From Sulfurihydrogenibium sp. YO3AOP1 (GTDB lineage: Bacteria; Aquificota; Aquificia; Aquificales; Hydrogenothermaceae), in assembly GCF_000020325.1 (NCBI RefSeq), contig NC_010730.1, positions 186,001-250,000 of the forward strand: 64,000 nt of DNA. The letters are read 5' to 3'. Positions 9,480 through 18,881 of the stretch are shown here, one piece after another. The position numbers and the translations under genes are program-made. Numbering within the stretch: the first letter of the stretch is position 1; every line of letters starts with the position of its first letter. Under the pieces are notes generated by a model that was not told the origin of the DNA, made no database searches, and saw only the letters and a program-made list of their open reading frames with translations.

Positions 9480-10211
9480 TTAGACCAAAACAAAATCCTC
9501 TCCAAGAAAAACTCTTTTAACTTCTTGATTTTCTACGATTTCTTGAGGAGTTCCTTCTGCTATTACTCTCCCATGGGCAATTATGTAGGCTCTGTCTGTT
9601 ATCTTTAATGTTTCTCTAACATTATGGTCAGTGATGATTATTCCTATATTTCTTGATTTTAAAGATAGGATTAACTGGTTAATATCTTTTACAGAAACAG
9701 GGTCTACACCTGCAAATGGCTCATCCAAGAGTAAAAAAGAAGGATTTATTATCAAGCTTCTTGCTATCTCAAGCCTTCTCCTTTCACCACCTGAAAGGGT
9801 CGAAGCTTTTTGATGTTTAAGATGGTCTATATTAAACTCTTTTAAAAGCTCCTGCGCTTTTGATGTCATCTCAGAAACAGTCAAATTTTGAAACTCTAAA
9901 AACATCATAAGATTGTCCCAAACGGTCAAATCTCTAAATATTGAAGATTCTTGTGGTAGAAAGCTTATTCCTTTTTTTGCCCTTTCCCAAACAGGAAGGT
10001 CTGTAATATCTTCACCGTTCAGTAGAACACTTCCCTTTTCCGGCTTTAAAAAACCAAGTAAACACTTAAAAGTAGTTGTCTTACCGGCACCGTTTGGACC
10101 AAGTAGTCCCACTATTTCCCCTTCTTCTGCATACAAAGACACACCATTTACTACTGTTCTATTTTTAAAGCTTTTTTCTATATTTTTTAGCTCAAGCCTG
10201 CTTTTTTCCAT
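9480..10211 (-). CDS. lptB: LPS export ABC transporter ATPase LptB
   Basis: This 243-residue ABC ATPase has Walker A GPNGAGKTT near residue 37, signature LSGGERRRLEIARSL near 138, Walker B LLLDEPFAGVD near 159 and the switch His in ITDHNVRET near 195. The sequence matches the LptB subfamily, which powers LPS extraction from the inner membrane with LptF/LptG and the LptC-LptA bridge. lptC and lptA are in this window at 36869-37928. It lies just downstream of holA with a 1-bp gap, and converges with ribE. Confidence 0.92.
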   Translation of the reverse strand: MEKSRLELKNIEKSFKNRTVVNGVSLYAEEGEIVGLLGPNGAGKTTTFKCLLGFLKPEKGSVLLNGEDITDLPVWERAKKGISFLPQESSIFRDLTVWDNLMMFLEFQNLTVSEMTSKAQELLKEFNIDHLKHQKASTLSGGERRRLEIARSLIINPSFLLLDEPFAGVDPVSVKDINQLILSLKSRNIGIIITDHNVRETLKITDRAYIIAHGRVIAEGTPQEIVENQEVKRVFLGEDFVLV

Positions 10212-10212
10212 T

Positions 10213-11208
10213 TTAGCTCCTTACAAAGTTAAGAATAAACTCTTTTGAAGTCTCGTTTATATCTTGATAGTATATTTTTTGTGCCACTTCCAAGTTGTAA
10301 AGATTATCTAAAAGCTTAACCATCTCTTCCTTAGATAGATTTTTTAAAATATTTGAAATGTTTACCTTTTGTAATGGATGGTTTATTCCTGCTTTATTTA
10401 AAGCTTCTTCTAAACTGTTGCCGGCTTCTATTAAAATCTTTGTTTGTAAAGCTTTTTCTAACTGAGATAAGATTAAGCTTTGAATTTCAAAGGGATGAAC
10501 GCCGTTATTAAGCAGATTGATAAAAATCTTTAAAGCAGAAATATCTTTTTTAAAAAATTTGTCTAAAAAATTAAATACATTCTCTTCAAAAACAGGAGTA
10601 ACTACAGCATCTATATCTTCTTTTGTTATTTCTTTCTTATCTCCAACGTACAATAAAAGTTTTTCCACTTCATTTTTTGCTATTGTCAAATCGTTGTTTA
10701 AAAGGCTTGCAAGGTATTTTAAATTTTCATCTGAAACGGTTTTTCCTTCCTTTGCCAATTTGTTTTTTAAAGAAGTCAAAAATCCCTGAAAAGTTAATTT
10801 TTTAGAAATTACAACATCAACATTACCAAGTTTTAACAAAGATTTATAAGGCTCTTTATCCAACTTTTCTAAATTTACAATTAAAACCAATCTATCTGGT
10901 AGTTTTATATTTTTAATATCTTCTATGATTTGTTTTAACTCGTCCTTTTTAAGCTTATCTGTAAAGGCTTCAAAATCTCTAACAACTATTGCCTTTGAAG
11001 ATGAGAATAAATCTTTTGAAAAAAGATGATTTCTAAAAGATGTATAATCTAACTCATCTCCCCAGTAAACTTTTACAGGCAAAACCGATTTAAACTTCTC
11101 AACGACAAGAGCCTTTGTTAGATACTCATCTCCGTAGATAATTAAAACCGGCTTTAACTGACTTAAATTAAATTCTTTTAAAAGCTGGCTTGCTTTTATC
11201 TCACTCAT
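10213..11208 (-). CDS. holA: DNA polymerase III delta subunit
   Basis: This 331-residue protein has HolA features: a short N-terminal region, then the AAA+-like fold beginning PVLIIYGDEYLTKALVVEKF, then VVRDFEAF and LVLIVNLEKLDKEPYKSLLK, and a helical C-terminal domain with LLNNGVHPFEIQSLILSQL. Delta opens the beta sliding clamp as part of the clamp loader. As usual for delta there is no functional Walker A. It overlaps the lptE-like gene by 8 bp, the common lptE-holA neighbourhood. Confidence 0.88.
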   Translation of the reverse strand: MSEIKASQLLKEFNLSQLKPVLIIYGDEYLTKALVVEKFKSVLPVKVYWGDELDYTSFRNHLFSKDLFSSSKAIVVRDFEAFTDKLKKDELKQIIEDIKNIKLPDRLVLIVNLEKLDKEPYKSLLKLGNVDVVISKKLTFQGFLTSLKNKLAKEGKTVSDENLKYLASLLNNDLTIAKNEVEKLLLYVGDKKEITKEDIDAVVTPVFEENVFNFLDKFFKKDISALKIFINLLNNGVHPFEIQSLILSQLEKALQTKILIEAGNSLEEALNKAGINHPLQKVNISNILKNLSKEEMVKLLDNLYNLEVAQKIYYQDINETSKEFILNFVRS

Positions 11209-11731
11209 TTTTTGTAAGCACCGCTTGGGTTCTTATCTTAATCAATTCTCCAATTTCTTCAAAAGCGTAAATTTTTTCAATATCAGACCTTAAACCGGCA
11301 CCTACATACTGAGTATTTTCTTTAATCATCCGGTCTATAGCAACATTTCCATGTTTATCTTCTACTTTAAGCCTTAAATCAATGCTAACTTTATAAACGT
11401 TAGCCCTTTGAGCCGGAGAATATCCAAGTGGTATAAAATTAAGATTCACAACATCTGCATACACAAAATATTCAGTACTATCACTGCATTCTAATTTGTT
11501 TCCGGATTGTAAAATCCCATCGCTTATGCTTTTGGTCAAAACATCTCTTAAAGTCGGTTCTGGATAGTTTACATTTACTGATTTTAAACAGTAGATTTCA
11601 GGATTTTTATTTTTTATTGCTGTATATTCTTTAATAGAGCATCCGTTTACGAGCATATAAATAAAAACTAAACTCAACAGTAATATACCTTTAATAAGAA
11701 GTTTAAAGGAAATTCTTGACTTACCTTTCAC
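11201..11731 (-). CDS. lptE: LptE-like outer-membrane LPS assembly lipoprotein
   Basis: This 176-residue protein has a lipoprotein signal: a hydrophobic segment (about residues 10-29) followed by the lipobox-like VNGCSIKEY with Cys at about 31. The mature part has the LptE/RlpB pattern: INVxxPEPTLRDVLTKSI followed by EYFVYADVVNLNFIPLGYSP and YKVSIDLRLKVED. LptE plugs and assembles LptD in the outer membrane. Support comes mainly from the lipobox, size and position directly upstream of holA. Primary-sequence similarity in this family is weak, so the call is moderately sure. Confidence 0.65.
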   Translation of the reverse strand: MKGKSRISFKLLIKGILLLSLVFIYMLVNGCSIKEYTAIKNKNPEIYCLKSVNVNYPEPTLRDVLTKSISDGILQSGNKLECSDSTEYFVYADVVNLNFIPLGYSPAQRANVYKVSIDLRLKVEDKHGNVAIDRMIKENTQYVGAGLRSDIEKIYAFEEIGELIKIRTQAVLTKNE

Positions 11732-12231
11732 TCTCTTGCCTCTCTTAACTGTCTAACTTTTTCTTCTAATTTTGACTTTACAAATGGTGTAACCATTGAG
11801 CTAACATCTCCATCATGAAATGCAACATCCTTTACGATGGTTGAACTTATATGAATAAGTTCTTGAGATGGCATCATGAAAAATGTTTCTACTTTGTCAA
11901 GTTTGTAGTTTGTCATTGCTATTTGAAGCTCATACTCAAAATCTGTAAAAAGTCTTACTCCTCGTACAATGATTTTAGTGTTATACTTTTTCATAAAATC
12001 TACCAAAAGCCCGGAAAATCCTTCTACAATCACCCTGCCTTTATACTTTGAGACAGCATCTTCAAACATTTCTATTCTTTCTTTCAAAGTAAAAAGTGGT
12101 TTTTTCTTTGGATTTTCAGCTAAAGCAACTACAACAGTATCAAAAATATTTAATGCTCTATCTACTATATCTAAATGTCCAAAATGAACAGGGTCGAACG
12201 TTCCAGGGTAAACGCATATTTTGGCTGTCAT
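11728..12231 (-). CDS. coaD: Phosphopantetheine adenylyltransferase
   Basis: The protein is 167 residues from the ATG at 12231. A TTG 12 nt upstream would overlap the GGAG ribosome site, so the ATG is preferred. It begins with ICVYPGTFDPVHFGHLDIV, containing the HxGH nucleotidyltransferase motif, and has the ISSTIVKD motif near residue 125. CoaD transfers AMP from ATP to 4'-phosphopantetheine, the penultimate CoA step. It overlaps the rsmD stop (ATGA) and the downstream lptE-like start by 4 bp each, so translation is probably coupled. Confidence 0.94.
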   Translation of the reverse strand: MTAKICVYPGTFDPVHFGHLDIVDRALNIFDTVVVALAENPKKKPLFTLKERIEMFEDAVSKYKGRVIVEGFSGLLVDFMKKYNTKIIVRGVRLFTDFEYELQIAMTNYKLDKVETFFMMPSQELIHISSTIVKDVAFHDGDVSSMVTPFVKSKLEEKVRQLREARE

Positions 12232-12701
12232 TGTTTTCTCCAAAAACTAATAACCGTATCTCCATATTTTCTTGATTCTAAATAAAAATCCGGTTCAATA
12301 CTGCTTAGGTCGTTTTTAAATCTGTGTTCTACTATTAACATGCCGCCATTTCTTAAAACTCTTAAACCTCCTTTAATTAGTTTATCATAATATTTATAAT
12401 CGTAAGGTGGGTCTGCAAAAACAATATCAAAGCTCTCATCGGGTTGGTCTTTTAAGTATTTTAAAACATCTTTTGATACAAATTTAACATTTTCAACATT
12501 CTTTAGCTTTTCCTTTATCTGATTAATTCTTTCTCTTTCTATATCTACAAAGACTACAGATTTTACACCTTTTTCTAATGCAGTCATTCCAATTTGACCG
12601 GTTCCGGCAAATAAATCTAAAAAGTCTTTACCTTTCACGCTATAAAGAATATTAAACAAAGCTTGCTTTACTAAGTTTGACGTTGGTCTTAACTCTCTCA
12701 A
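12228..12701 (-). CDS. rsmD: 16S rRNA (guanine966-N2)-methyltransferase RsmD, short N-terminus
   Basis: This 157-residue Rossmann methyltransferase has FLDLFAGTGQIGMTALEKG (SAM site, about residue 23) and the catalytic DPPYDYKYYD (about residue 97). It starts at a TTG (12701) behind CAGGAGA; an in-frame TGA just upstream excludes a longer form. The usual RsmD N-terminal strand (RIIGGxxKGRxL) is therefore missing, while RPTSNLVKQALFNIL is present. It heads the rsmD-coaD-lptE-holA-lptB run. The function follows family knowledge. Confidence 0.88.
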   Translation of the reverse strand: MRELRPTSNLVKQALFNILYSVKGKDFLDLFAGTGQIGMTALEKGVKSVVFVDIERERINQIKEKLKNVENVKFVSKDVLKYLKDQPDESFDIVFADPPYDYKYYDKLIKGGLRVLRNGGMLIVEHRFKNDLSSIEPDFYLESRKYGDTVISFWRKQ

Positions 12702-12770
12702 ATTCTCTCCTGATTTTTCTCATAAATTTGCATATATGATGTAATTATTATATTATTTTATTCTACAAGC

Positions 12771-12921
12771 ATGCTTTGGGTGAGAAATTAGTGGTTTTTA
12801 TAAAATTTAAAAAGGAGATATTTCGGACTTACGTCCTTGGGATGAGAGGAACAATCTAATTTCGTTATTCTTAGGCGTAAATGAAGAATCTCATACTTTT
12901 ATTGAATTTCTTACACAATGT
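12771..12921. repeat. MITE-like intergenic repeat, degenerate copy
   Basis: The left terminus reads GCTTTGGGTGAGAAATTAGT (about 12773) and continues into TTTTTATAAAATTTAAAAA, as at 40397 and 42297. The middle carries the TTCGGACTTACGTCCTTGGG stem. The right side ends in a decayed inverted copy of the terminus (AATTTCTTACACAATGTA, 12905-12922). It lies between the divergently transcribed rsmD and the tlpA-like gene. Confidence 0.6.
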
Positions 12922-12962
12922 ATTAATTATATATTTGTATAAGGCATGTAAGGAGGAATTAA

Positions 12963-13427
12963 ATGAAAAGGATTATTTTACTTCTAATTGTTTTATTTAA
13001 CATATCTTATGCTGAGTTAAAAGCACCGGATTTTCAGCTTAAAGATGAGGATGGGAAAATAGTTAAATTATCAGATTTAAAAAATGATGTAGTTTTAATA
13101 ACTTTTTGGGCTACTACTTGTCATTCTTGTAAAAAGGAACTGCCAGAACTTCAATCAAAGCTTTATCCAATCTATAAAGACAAAGTAAAATTTTATGCTA
13201 TCGTCATAGATACTGACAATGTGAGTAAAATCAAGCAAGTAAAGAAAGAATGGGGCTTTTCATTTCCTGTTTTAATTGGCAACTATGAAGTAATGGAAAA
13301 ATATAGAATAATAGGAACTCCAATAACTTATATAATTGGAAAAGATAACAAGATTGTAAAAATCTTTATCGGTCCGCAAGATATCAATAAGTTCAAAGAA
13401 GTATTAGAAAAGGCTTTAAAATCTTAA
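12963..13427 (+). CDS. TlpA/ResA-like exported thioredoxin
   Basis: This 154-residue protein has a signal peptide (residues 1-17, KRIILLLIVLFNISYA) followed by a thioredoxin fold. The active site is WATTCHSCKKELP (CxxC at about residues 60-63), and the cis-Pro is in RIIGTPITYIIG near 121. Such periplasmic reductants keep cytochrome c or other cysteines reduced. It sits 13 bp upstream of ccdA, which supplies electrons across the membrane, so the pair probably forms a thiol-reduction module. A strong GGAGG precedes the ATG. Confidence 0.9.
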   Translation: MKRIILLLIVLFNISYAELKAPDFQLKDEDGKIVKLSDLKNDVVLITFWATTCHSCKKELPELQSKLYPIYKDKVKFYAIVIDTDNVSKIKQVKKEWGFSFPVLIGNYEVMEKYRIIGTPITYIIGKDNKIVKIFIGPQDINKFKEVLEKALKS

Positions 13428-13440
13428 ATAGGAGTTAGTG

Positions 13441-14286
13441 ATGGAAAATATTACCGTTTTAGCAGCGTTTTTAGGGGGTATATTAGCATTTTTATCTCCT
13501 TGTGTTTTGCCAATCATTCCGGGTTATATTGCTTATATTTCAGGAATTACTGCTTCAGGTCAGCAAGAAAAAACATTTGATTGGAATGTAATAATTTCTG
13601 CTGTAGCTTTCGTAATTGGTTTTTCTATAGTCTTTACATCTCTTGGTGCTGCTTCTACGTTTGTAGGTCAGTTTTTGCAGGAGTATAAATCGATTATATC
13701 CAAAATGGCTGCAATAATTGTAATTTTGCTTGGCATTCATTTTACAGGTATCCTACAATCCGAAAAGGCAAAGCAGATTGTTGGACTTATTTTGGGTTTA
13801 ACGTTATTGTTCTACGGTTATGATTATTACACATCAAAAGAGATTTTTGGAACCGGGTTTTATGTTTTCTTGGTAGGTGTAGCACTTGCGTTGTTTTATT
13901 TTACCGGTATTTATAAAATACTTTATGAGCAAAAAACTACAGAAGTAAAGAAAAAACCACCTGGACCAATTGGGGCCTTCTTGGTAGGTATTGCTTTTGC
14001 TCTTGGTTGGACACCTTGCATAGGTCCAATTCTTGGAGCAATTTTATTAGTAGCTTCTCAACAAGAAACAGTAGCACAAGGGACAATTTTATTGTTTGCA
14101 TTCTCTATGGGTCTTGGAATTCCATTCATTCTAACAGCAGCTGCGATAAATGTATTTTTTAAATTCTTTAATGTAGTTAGAAAATATTTTGCAGTTATTG
14201 AGTTTATAGGTGGAATTTTACTTATTCTAATAGGTATTCTTTTAATGACGGGTAATTTTGAAAAAATTTCTTCTATGCTTGGATAA
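13441..14286 (+). CDS. ccdA: Cytochrome c biogenesis / thiol-disulfide electron carrier CcdA
   Basis: This multi-pass membrane protein is about 281 residues long. The ATG at 13441 is chosen over the GTG at 13438 because AGGAG at 13430-13434 spaces better. Two Pro-Cys redox elements typical of CcdA/DsbD are present: FLSPCVLPIIPGYIAYISG near residue 20 and GWTPCIGPILGAIL near 192. Several hydrophobic helices lie between and after them. It moves reducing equivalents from cytoplasmic thioredoxin to periplasmic partners, here most likely the adjacent TlpA-like protein. Confidence 0.93.
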   Translation: MENITVLAAFLGGILAFLSPCVLPIIPGYIAYISGITASGQQEKTFDWNVIISAVAFVIGFSIVFTSLGAASTFVGQFLQEYKSIISKMAAIIVILLGIHFTGILQSEKAKQIVGLILGLTLLFYGYDYYTSKEIFGTGFYVFLVGVALALFYFTGIYKILYEQKTTEVKKKPPGPIGAFLVGIAFALGWTPCIGPILGAILLVASQQETVAQGTILLFAFSMGLGIPFILTAAAINVFFKFFNVVRKYFAVIEFIGGILLILIGILLMTGNFEKISSMLG

Positions 14287-14669
14287 GTGTGTTGTATAAG
14301 TTAAAAGAAGTATGGGAAATAGATTTCAAAAAGGATTGTTGAGATTCTTTGCTGTAGCCTTAGAGTGATACATTATTACCTTTGTCTGTCATCCCGAGGC
14401 CGAAGGCTGAAGGATCTCCTCTTTTAAAAAGGTGAGAAAGTGAGTAGAGGCAATTCATGAATTGCCCATACAGTGAATAAGCAAGAGGTAAAAGGAAGGA
14501 GATTCTTCGCACGGCTGCAGAATGACAGAGTATGGGTATGAAGGTAGAGATTCTTTGCATAGCTGCAGAATAGCACCATTGAGTAGCTTTTGTCAGCTAG
14601 CTAAAGGAGTCTCATATCTTTCATTTTTTTAATTTTCTCAAACTGGTATGACTTATGCAAGGTATTAAA
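14287..14669. repeat. Intergenic mosaic of palindromic repeats
   Basis: No gene is seen here. A composite at 14380-14530 repeats the arrangement at 670-820: GTCATCCCGAGGCCGAAGGC..., the palindrome GGCAATTCATGAATTGCC (14449-14466), then GAGATTCTTCGC...CAGAATGACA. A second unit, TAGCTTTTGTCAGC followed by AGCTAAAGG and GTCTCATA (about 14583-14615), recurs in inverse orientation near 45326-45371. Confidence 0.75.
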
Positions 14670-15383
14670 TCAATCCTTACTTATCACTTTTAACTTCTTC
14701 ACAATCTCTTCAAATGTAAACTTGTCAGGCACTACATCAACTTTAAATCCTTGACTTTCTATAAAATTTTTTGTAGTTTTTCCAATAGCGACAGTCAGCA
14801 TTTTGTCTAAAAGCTTTTTTGATTCTTCTTTAAAAATATTTAAAAAACCTTTAAAAGTTGAGGGACTTGAAAATACTATTGCATAAACCTTTTCATTCTC
14901 TATTAATGACTTTATTTCGTCAACATTTTCAGGAATGTTTAGCTTCGTTTCATACACCGGAATAAGGTCTATCTTGAAATTGCTGTTTAAAAGTGTGTCC
15001 ATTCCTTCTGATGCTCTTATTAAAGCTATTTTTTTATCTTTAAATGTATCTATGTTTTTTTCAAAATATGCTTTAAGGCCTTCTGCACTGAAGACTTCCG
15101 GAACGATTATATCTTTATATCCAAGTTTTTCTAAGTATTTTGCTGTTTTTTCTCCAACAGCTATGATTTTTTTATCAATCTTTGGAATTTGAGAAAAGAA
15201 ATACTTGACTGCATTTTTACTTGTAAAGATTAAATATTTATAATCTTCAAGATTAAAATTTTTAATTTCTACCGGCTCAAATCTGATTAATGGAAAAGAT
15301 ATAGGATTAAATCCTGCTTTTATGAATAAATCTTTTACTTCTTCAAAACCTGACGCTTCTCTCGTGATGATTATGTTTTTCAT
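14670..15383 (-). CDS. hemD: Uroporphyrinogen-III synthase
   Basis: This 237-residue protein has the two-domain HemD pattern. It has the N-terminal IIITREASGFEEV and YLIFTSKNAVKYFF near residue 48, IAVGEKTAKYLEKLGY near 73, and a second repeat with AIVFSSPSTFKGFLN near 168 and VAIGKTTKNFIESQGF near 196. It closes and rearranges the linear tetrapyrrole hydroxymethylbilane in haem/sirohaem synthesis. It overlaps the potassium channel gene by 4 bp. hemA lies separately at 37909-39234. Confidence 0.85.
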   Translation of the reverse strand: MKNIIITREASGFEEVKDLFIKAGFNPISFPLIRFEPVEIKNFNLEDYKYLIFTSKNAVKYFFSQIPKIDKKIIAVGEKTAKYLEKLGYKDIIVPEVFSAEGLKAYFEKNIDTFKDKKIALIRASEGMDTLLNSNFKIDLIPVYETKLNIPENVDEIKSLIENEKVYAIVFSSPSTFKGFLNIFKEESKKLLDKMLTVAIGKTTKNFIESQGFKVDVVPDKFTFEEIVKKLKVISKD

Positions 15384-16924
15384 TGAGATTCGCCTTTTGG
15401 TATTAAAAATATTGCATCACTTTCTTGAATTTCAAAATCATCTTCCGGATTTAAGATTATTTTTTTACTTCTTTCTACTGCAATCGGTAAATAGCCATCT
15501 TTTCTAACGATTTTTATAATCTCTCCGAAAGTTTTATAACTTCCAAGTTCTCTAACTTTTACTTTTTGAATTCCTGTCTCTACATCTAATAACGTTTCTA
15601 TTAAGTTTGTTGCACCCGGATTTAATAAACTTGAAAACATTATCTTTCCTACTATCTGACCATGAATCAAAACTTCCCTTGCTCCAACTCGTTTTTTAAA
15701 AATTTCTGCATCTTCATCCAAAAGAACTTCTATATAAAGTTTTACTGTTGGATTAAGCGTTCTAATAAGCATACCTGCTAAAGCTGTTCTTGCATCTATA
15801 TCTCTCTCAGATAGATTTAGTAGCTTTTCACCGACGATGATTACATCTGAAGCATTTTCTATTCCAACATCTAAAAGATTTTTTTCTAAGATAAAATCCC
15901 CTTTTTTATAAATGATATACCTTGATAATTCTATTCCTAAGTCTTTTTTATCATAGTTTGTTAAAAGCACAACAGGTTTTTCTTTATCTATATCGCTTTC
16001 CATTATTTTTTCAAGGATTTCTTCAGATGTTTCATTGTATCCACAAATAACTATGTGGTCTTTTAAATCTCTCATGACTATTTCTCCTTCCTTCAACTCT
16101 AAAAGTTTGTTTATAAAAGAAACAGAAAAACCCGCCGTTAAAACTGATACTAAAATAACATTAATAATTACCATTAAAGATGCTGCAATCTTTCCTACAT
16201 CAGAAATAGGAACTATATCTCCATATCCAACTGTAAAAGATGTTATGATACCCCAGTAAATGGCTGCCCAGATGCTGTCAAAATTTTTATTTCCTGCGTT
16301 ATGTTCATAGATGTATGTTAAAAAAGAGAAGAAAATAATATTTACAAACAAACTTGAAAAAGTAAATGTAAAGACAAAGCCATTTTCTTTAAACGCAAAA
16401 AAGAAATTTCTAAATACAGAAGAGTATCTTAAAAGTTTTAGTAGTCTAATTAGTTGGAATATCCTAAGCATTCTTAAAGGTCTTATGATTGGCAATATTG
16501 CAAGAAGGTCTACGATTGAATAAGGCTTTATCATCCACTTAAGCTTTGGCTTTAAAGCATATAAAAAGGCATTAAAATATACTTTTAAATTTCTTTGTTT
16601 ATGTTCAGTTAAATAATCTTTAAAATCTTCTGTAAAATCAGAAACAACCCACCATCTAAGTATGTATTCAATCAAAAAGAAAAATAATGCAAACTCTTCA
16701 AAGTCTATAAGAAAAGTATGTAAATCATGAGGAAGCTTTTCACTTTTTGGAGATATTAATAGAAAAACCGTAATTGAGGATGTTAAAACTAAAAAAATTG
16801 CAAAGATAGAATAGATATGATTTAGAGAATTTCTATCATTTTCTAAAAGATTGTATAAAAACAGTTTGAATCTTTTTACAAATGTTTTGTGATTTAATCT
16901 TTTTCTTTTTAACTTAAACATCAC
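15380..16924 (-). CDS. Voltage-gated-like potassium channel with RCK/TrkA-N domains
   Basis: This 514-residue protein has six predicted transmembrane segments in residues about 35-265. An arginine-rich S4-like helix (RPLRMLRIFQLIRLLKLLR, about 146-164) is followed by a pore with the selectivity filter SFTVGYGDIVP near 229. A cytoplasmic TrkA-N fold follows (HIVICGYNETSEEILEKI, about 292) and a TrkA-C-like end. The arrangement matches Kch/KvAP-type K+ channels gated by ligand binding to RCK domains. Ligand and voltage dependence are inferred from family. Confidence 0.88.
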   Translation of the reverse strand: MMFKLKRKRLNHKTFVKRFKLFLYNLLENDRNSLNHIYSIFAIFLVLTSSITVFLLISPKSEKLPHDLHTFLIDFEEFALFFFLIEYILRWWVVSDFTEDFKDYLTEHKQRNLKVYFNAFLYALKPKLKWMIKPYSIVDLLAILPIIRPLRMLRIFQLIRLLKLLRYSSVFRNFFFAFKENGFVFTFTFSSLFVNIIFFSFLTYIYEHNAGNKNFDSIWAAIYWGIITSFTVGYGDIVPISDVGKIAASLMVIINVILVSVLTAGFSVSFINKLLELKEGEIVMRDLKDHIVICGYNETSEEILEKIMESDIDKEKPVVLLTNYDKKDLGIELSRYIIYKKGDFILEKNLLDVGIENASDVIIVGEKLLNLSERDIDARTALAGMLIRTLNPTVKLYIEVLLDEDAEIFKKRVGAREVLIHGQIVGKIMFSSLLNPGATNLIETLLDVETGIQKVKVRELGSYKTFGEIIKIVRKDGYLPIAVERSKKIILNPEDDFEIQESDAIFLIPKGESQ

Positions 16925-17078
16925 ATTTCCTTATAAAGGTGAGATATAAAAAGTATGTTGGGGCAATTCATGAATTGCCCGTACGTAAAAGGTGGAATGT
17001 AATATATTAAAAAAATGTAAGATTCTCTGCCGGCTTCAGAATGATAAAAAATGACTTTTCATTTTCTCACCTAATCAC
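16925..17078. repeat. Short palindromic repeats between kch-like and fabL-like genes
   Basis: The segment holds the perfect 20-bp palindrome GGGCAATTCATGAATTGCCC at 16961-16980 and a GATTCTCTGCCGGCTTCAGAATGAT unit at about 17021-17044, which also occurs near 604-630. No gene is present. Confidence 0.7.
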
Positions 17079-17858
17079 TTATCTTCCACCCCTAACTAAA
17101 GATAATCCACCGTCAACTACTATAGTTTGACCTTGTATCCATCTTGCATCCGGAGTGCATAAAAATCCAACCACCCCGGCTAAATCTTCCGGCTGTCCCA
17201 TTCTACCAAGTGGCGTTAGCTTGATTGTTCCTTCTTTAACTTCTTCATAGTTCGGAAAAAGCTGGATTGCTTCTGTATCTATTGGTCCACCGGATACACA
17301 GTTTACATTAATTCCCATTGGACCAACTTCTACTGCTAAGTATCTAACAAGTGTTTCTAATGCTGCCTTTGCTGAACCGTGTATTGCATAATTTGGCATA
17401 TAATCCCTTGTCCCGGTTGATGAAATAGCTATAATCTTTCCTTCTCTTCCTTCCATAAGCTTAACGGCTCTCTGAGAAGACCATATAAAACCAAAGGTTG
17501 TTATGTTGTATATTCTTAGAGTGCCTTTTTCTTTAAGTCTTAAAAATGGTGCAAAACCACCGATTACTTCTCTTCCTGATGCTACTGCGTTGCTTACAAA
17601 AATATCTAAGTAGCCAAATTTTTCTGTGATTTCATCAAATACTCTGTCAATCTCTTCCTTAACTCCAAAATCTCCTTGAACTATATAAGACTTTCTTCCA
17701 AGCTTTTCTATCTCTTGTTTGACTTCTTCAGCCTTTTCTTTGTTTTTATAGTAATTAATAATTACATCGGCTCCCATAGAAGCCAATTTTAAAGCTATTG
17801 CTCTTCCAATTCCTCTGCTTGCTCCTGTTACAAATGCCAACTTTCCTTCTAAAACCAT
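17079..17858 (-). CDS. fabL: Enoyl-[acyl-carrier-protein] reductase, FabL-like SDR
   Basis: This 259-residue short-chain dehydrogenase has the N-terminal TGASRGIGRAIA cofactor motif. The catalytic pattern YAIHGSAK gives Tyr-x6-Lys, the spacing of enoyl-ACP reductases rather than the Tyr-x3-Lys of classical SDRs. The stretch NCVSGGPIDTEAI and the end RWIQGQTIVVDGGLSLV resemble Bacillus FabL. It would reduce enoyl-ACP in fatty acid elongation, probably with NADPH. A less specific SDR function cannot be excluded. It is 12 bp downstream of trpD, so likely cotranscribed. Confidence 0.75.
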   Translation of the reverse strand: MVLEGKLAFVTGASRGIGRAIALKLASMGADVIINYYKNKEKAEEVKQEIEKLGRKSYIVQGDFGVKEEIDRVFDEITEKFGYLDIFVSNAVASGREVIGGFAPFLRLKEKGTLRIYNITTFGFIWSSQRAVKLMEGREGKIIAISSTGTRDYMPNYAIHGSAKAALETLVRYLAVEVGPMGINVNCVSGGPIDTEAIQLFPNYEEVKEGTIKLTPLGRMGQPEDLAGVVGFLCTPDARWIQGQTIVVDGGLSLVRGGR

Positions 17859-17870
17859 ATCAATCCCCCT

Positions 17871-18881
17871 TTATGAGAAATTTCTTAATTTTTCAAGAAC
17901 TTCATAGCCTTTTTTATTATAAATAGTCTCTTTTGCCAGATCTATTCCATCTTTTATAGAATCAACAAGACCTATAACTTTTAAAGCAAATGCTGAATTT
18001 AAAGCCACAAAATCTGTTTTTGAAGAATAATCTTTGCCTTGTAAAATACTTAAAGCAATCTCTTTATTACATTCTACATCTCCACCTTGAATTTCAAAAA
18101 TCTCAGCTCTTTTTAATCCAAAATCTTCCGGTTTTACTGTATAAAAGTTTATATCAGATTCATTAATTTCTCCAACATAAGTTTCTGCTGTGATAGATAC
18201 TTCATCTAACCCATCTAATCCATGGACTACGTAAGCTTTTTTTACTCCAAGATTTTGTAAGACTTTTGTTAGTGGTTCAACTAAGGATTTATCATATACG
18301 CCCATCACTTGATAATTTGCATCAGCCGGATTTGAAAGTGGTCCAAGAATGTTAAAAATTGTTCTAACGCCTATCTCTCTTCTTTGTTTTATTACATTTT
18401 TCATTGACGGATGGAACAATGGAGCAAACATAAAACCAAGGCCTATTTCTTCAATCTGCCTTGAAACTTCTTCCGCTGTAAGCTCTATTTTTATTCCCAA
18501 AGCTTCCATTATATCTGCACTTCCGCATTTTGAAGAGATAGACCTGTTACCATGCTTTGCAACTTTACCACCTGCTCCCGCCACAACAAACGCCGATATT
18601 GTAGACACGTTAAAAGTGTTTAACCTATCTCCACCTGTCCCGCATGTATCCACAAGTTTGCTTTTATCTTTAACTACAACTTTAACAGCTTTTTCCTTCA
18701 TAATTCTTGCTGCTGTTTCTATTTCAAGAACAGACTCTCCTTTCATCTTCAAGCCAATTAAAACAGCTCCAATCTGTGCATCGGTTAGATTACCTTCCAT
18801 TAGATTATCAAAAAGATAGGTCATCTCTTCTTTTGTTAGGTCTTGTCTTTCTGTAAGTTTTTTTATAATATCTTTAATCAT
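17871..18881 (-). CDS. trpD: Anthranilate phosphoribosyltransferase
   Basis: The protein is about 336 residues from the ATG at 18881; a second ATG at 18884 and an in-frame TTG at 18893 are alternatives. The TTGGAG at 18893-18888 best serves 18881. Motifs include [17 protein letters not shown] (PRPP-binding GTGGD), [21 protein letters not shown] and [12 protein letters not shown]. It attaches phosphoribose to anthranilate in tryptophan synthesis. It overlaps the end of rnhB by several bases. The amidotransferase trpG/pabA is elsewhere in the window (32408-33010). Confidence 0.95.

Noticed and set aside
14360-14560. 66-residue frame in the 14.3-14.6 kb gap
   Set aside because: It is composed of the palindromic repeat units found in many other gaps, so its openness is a property of the repeat.
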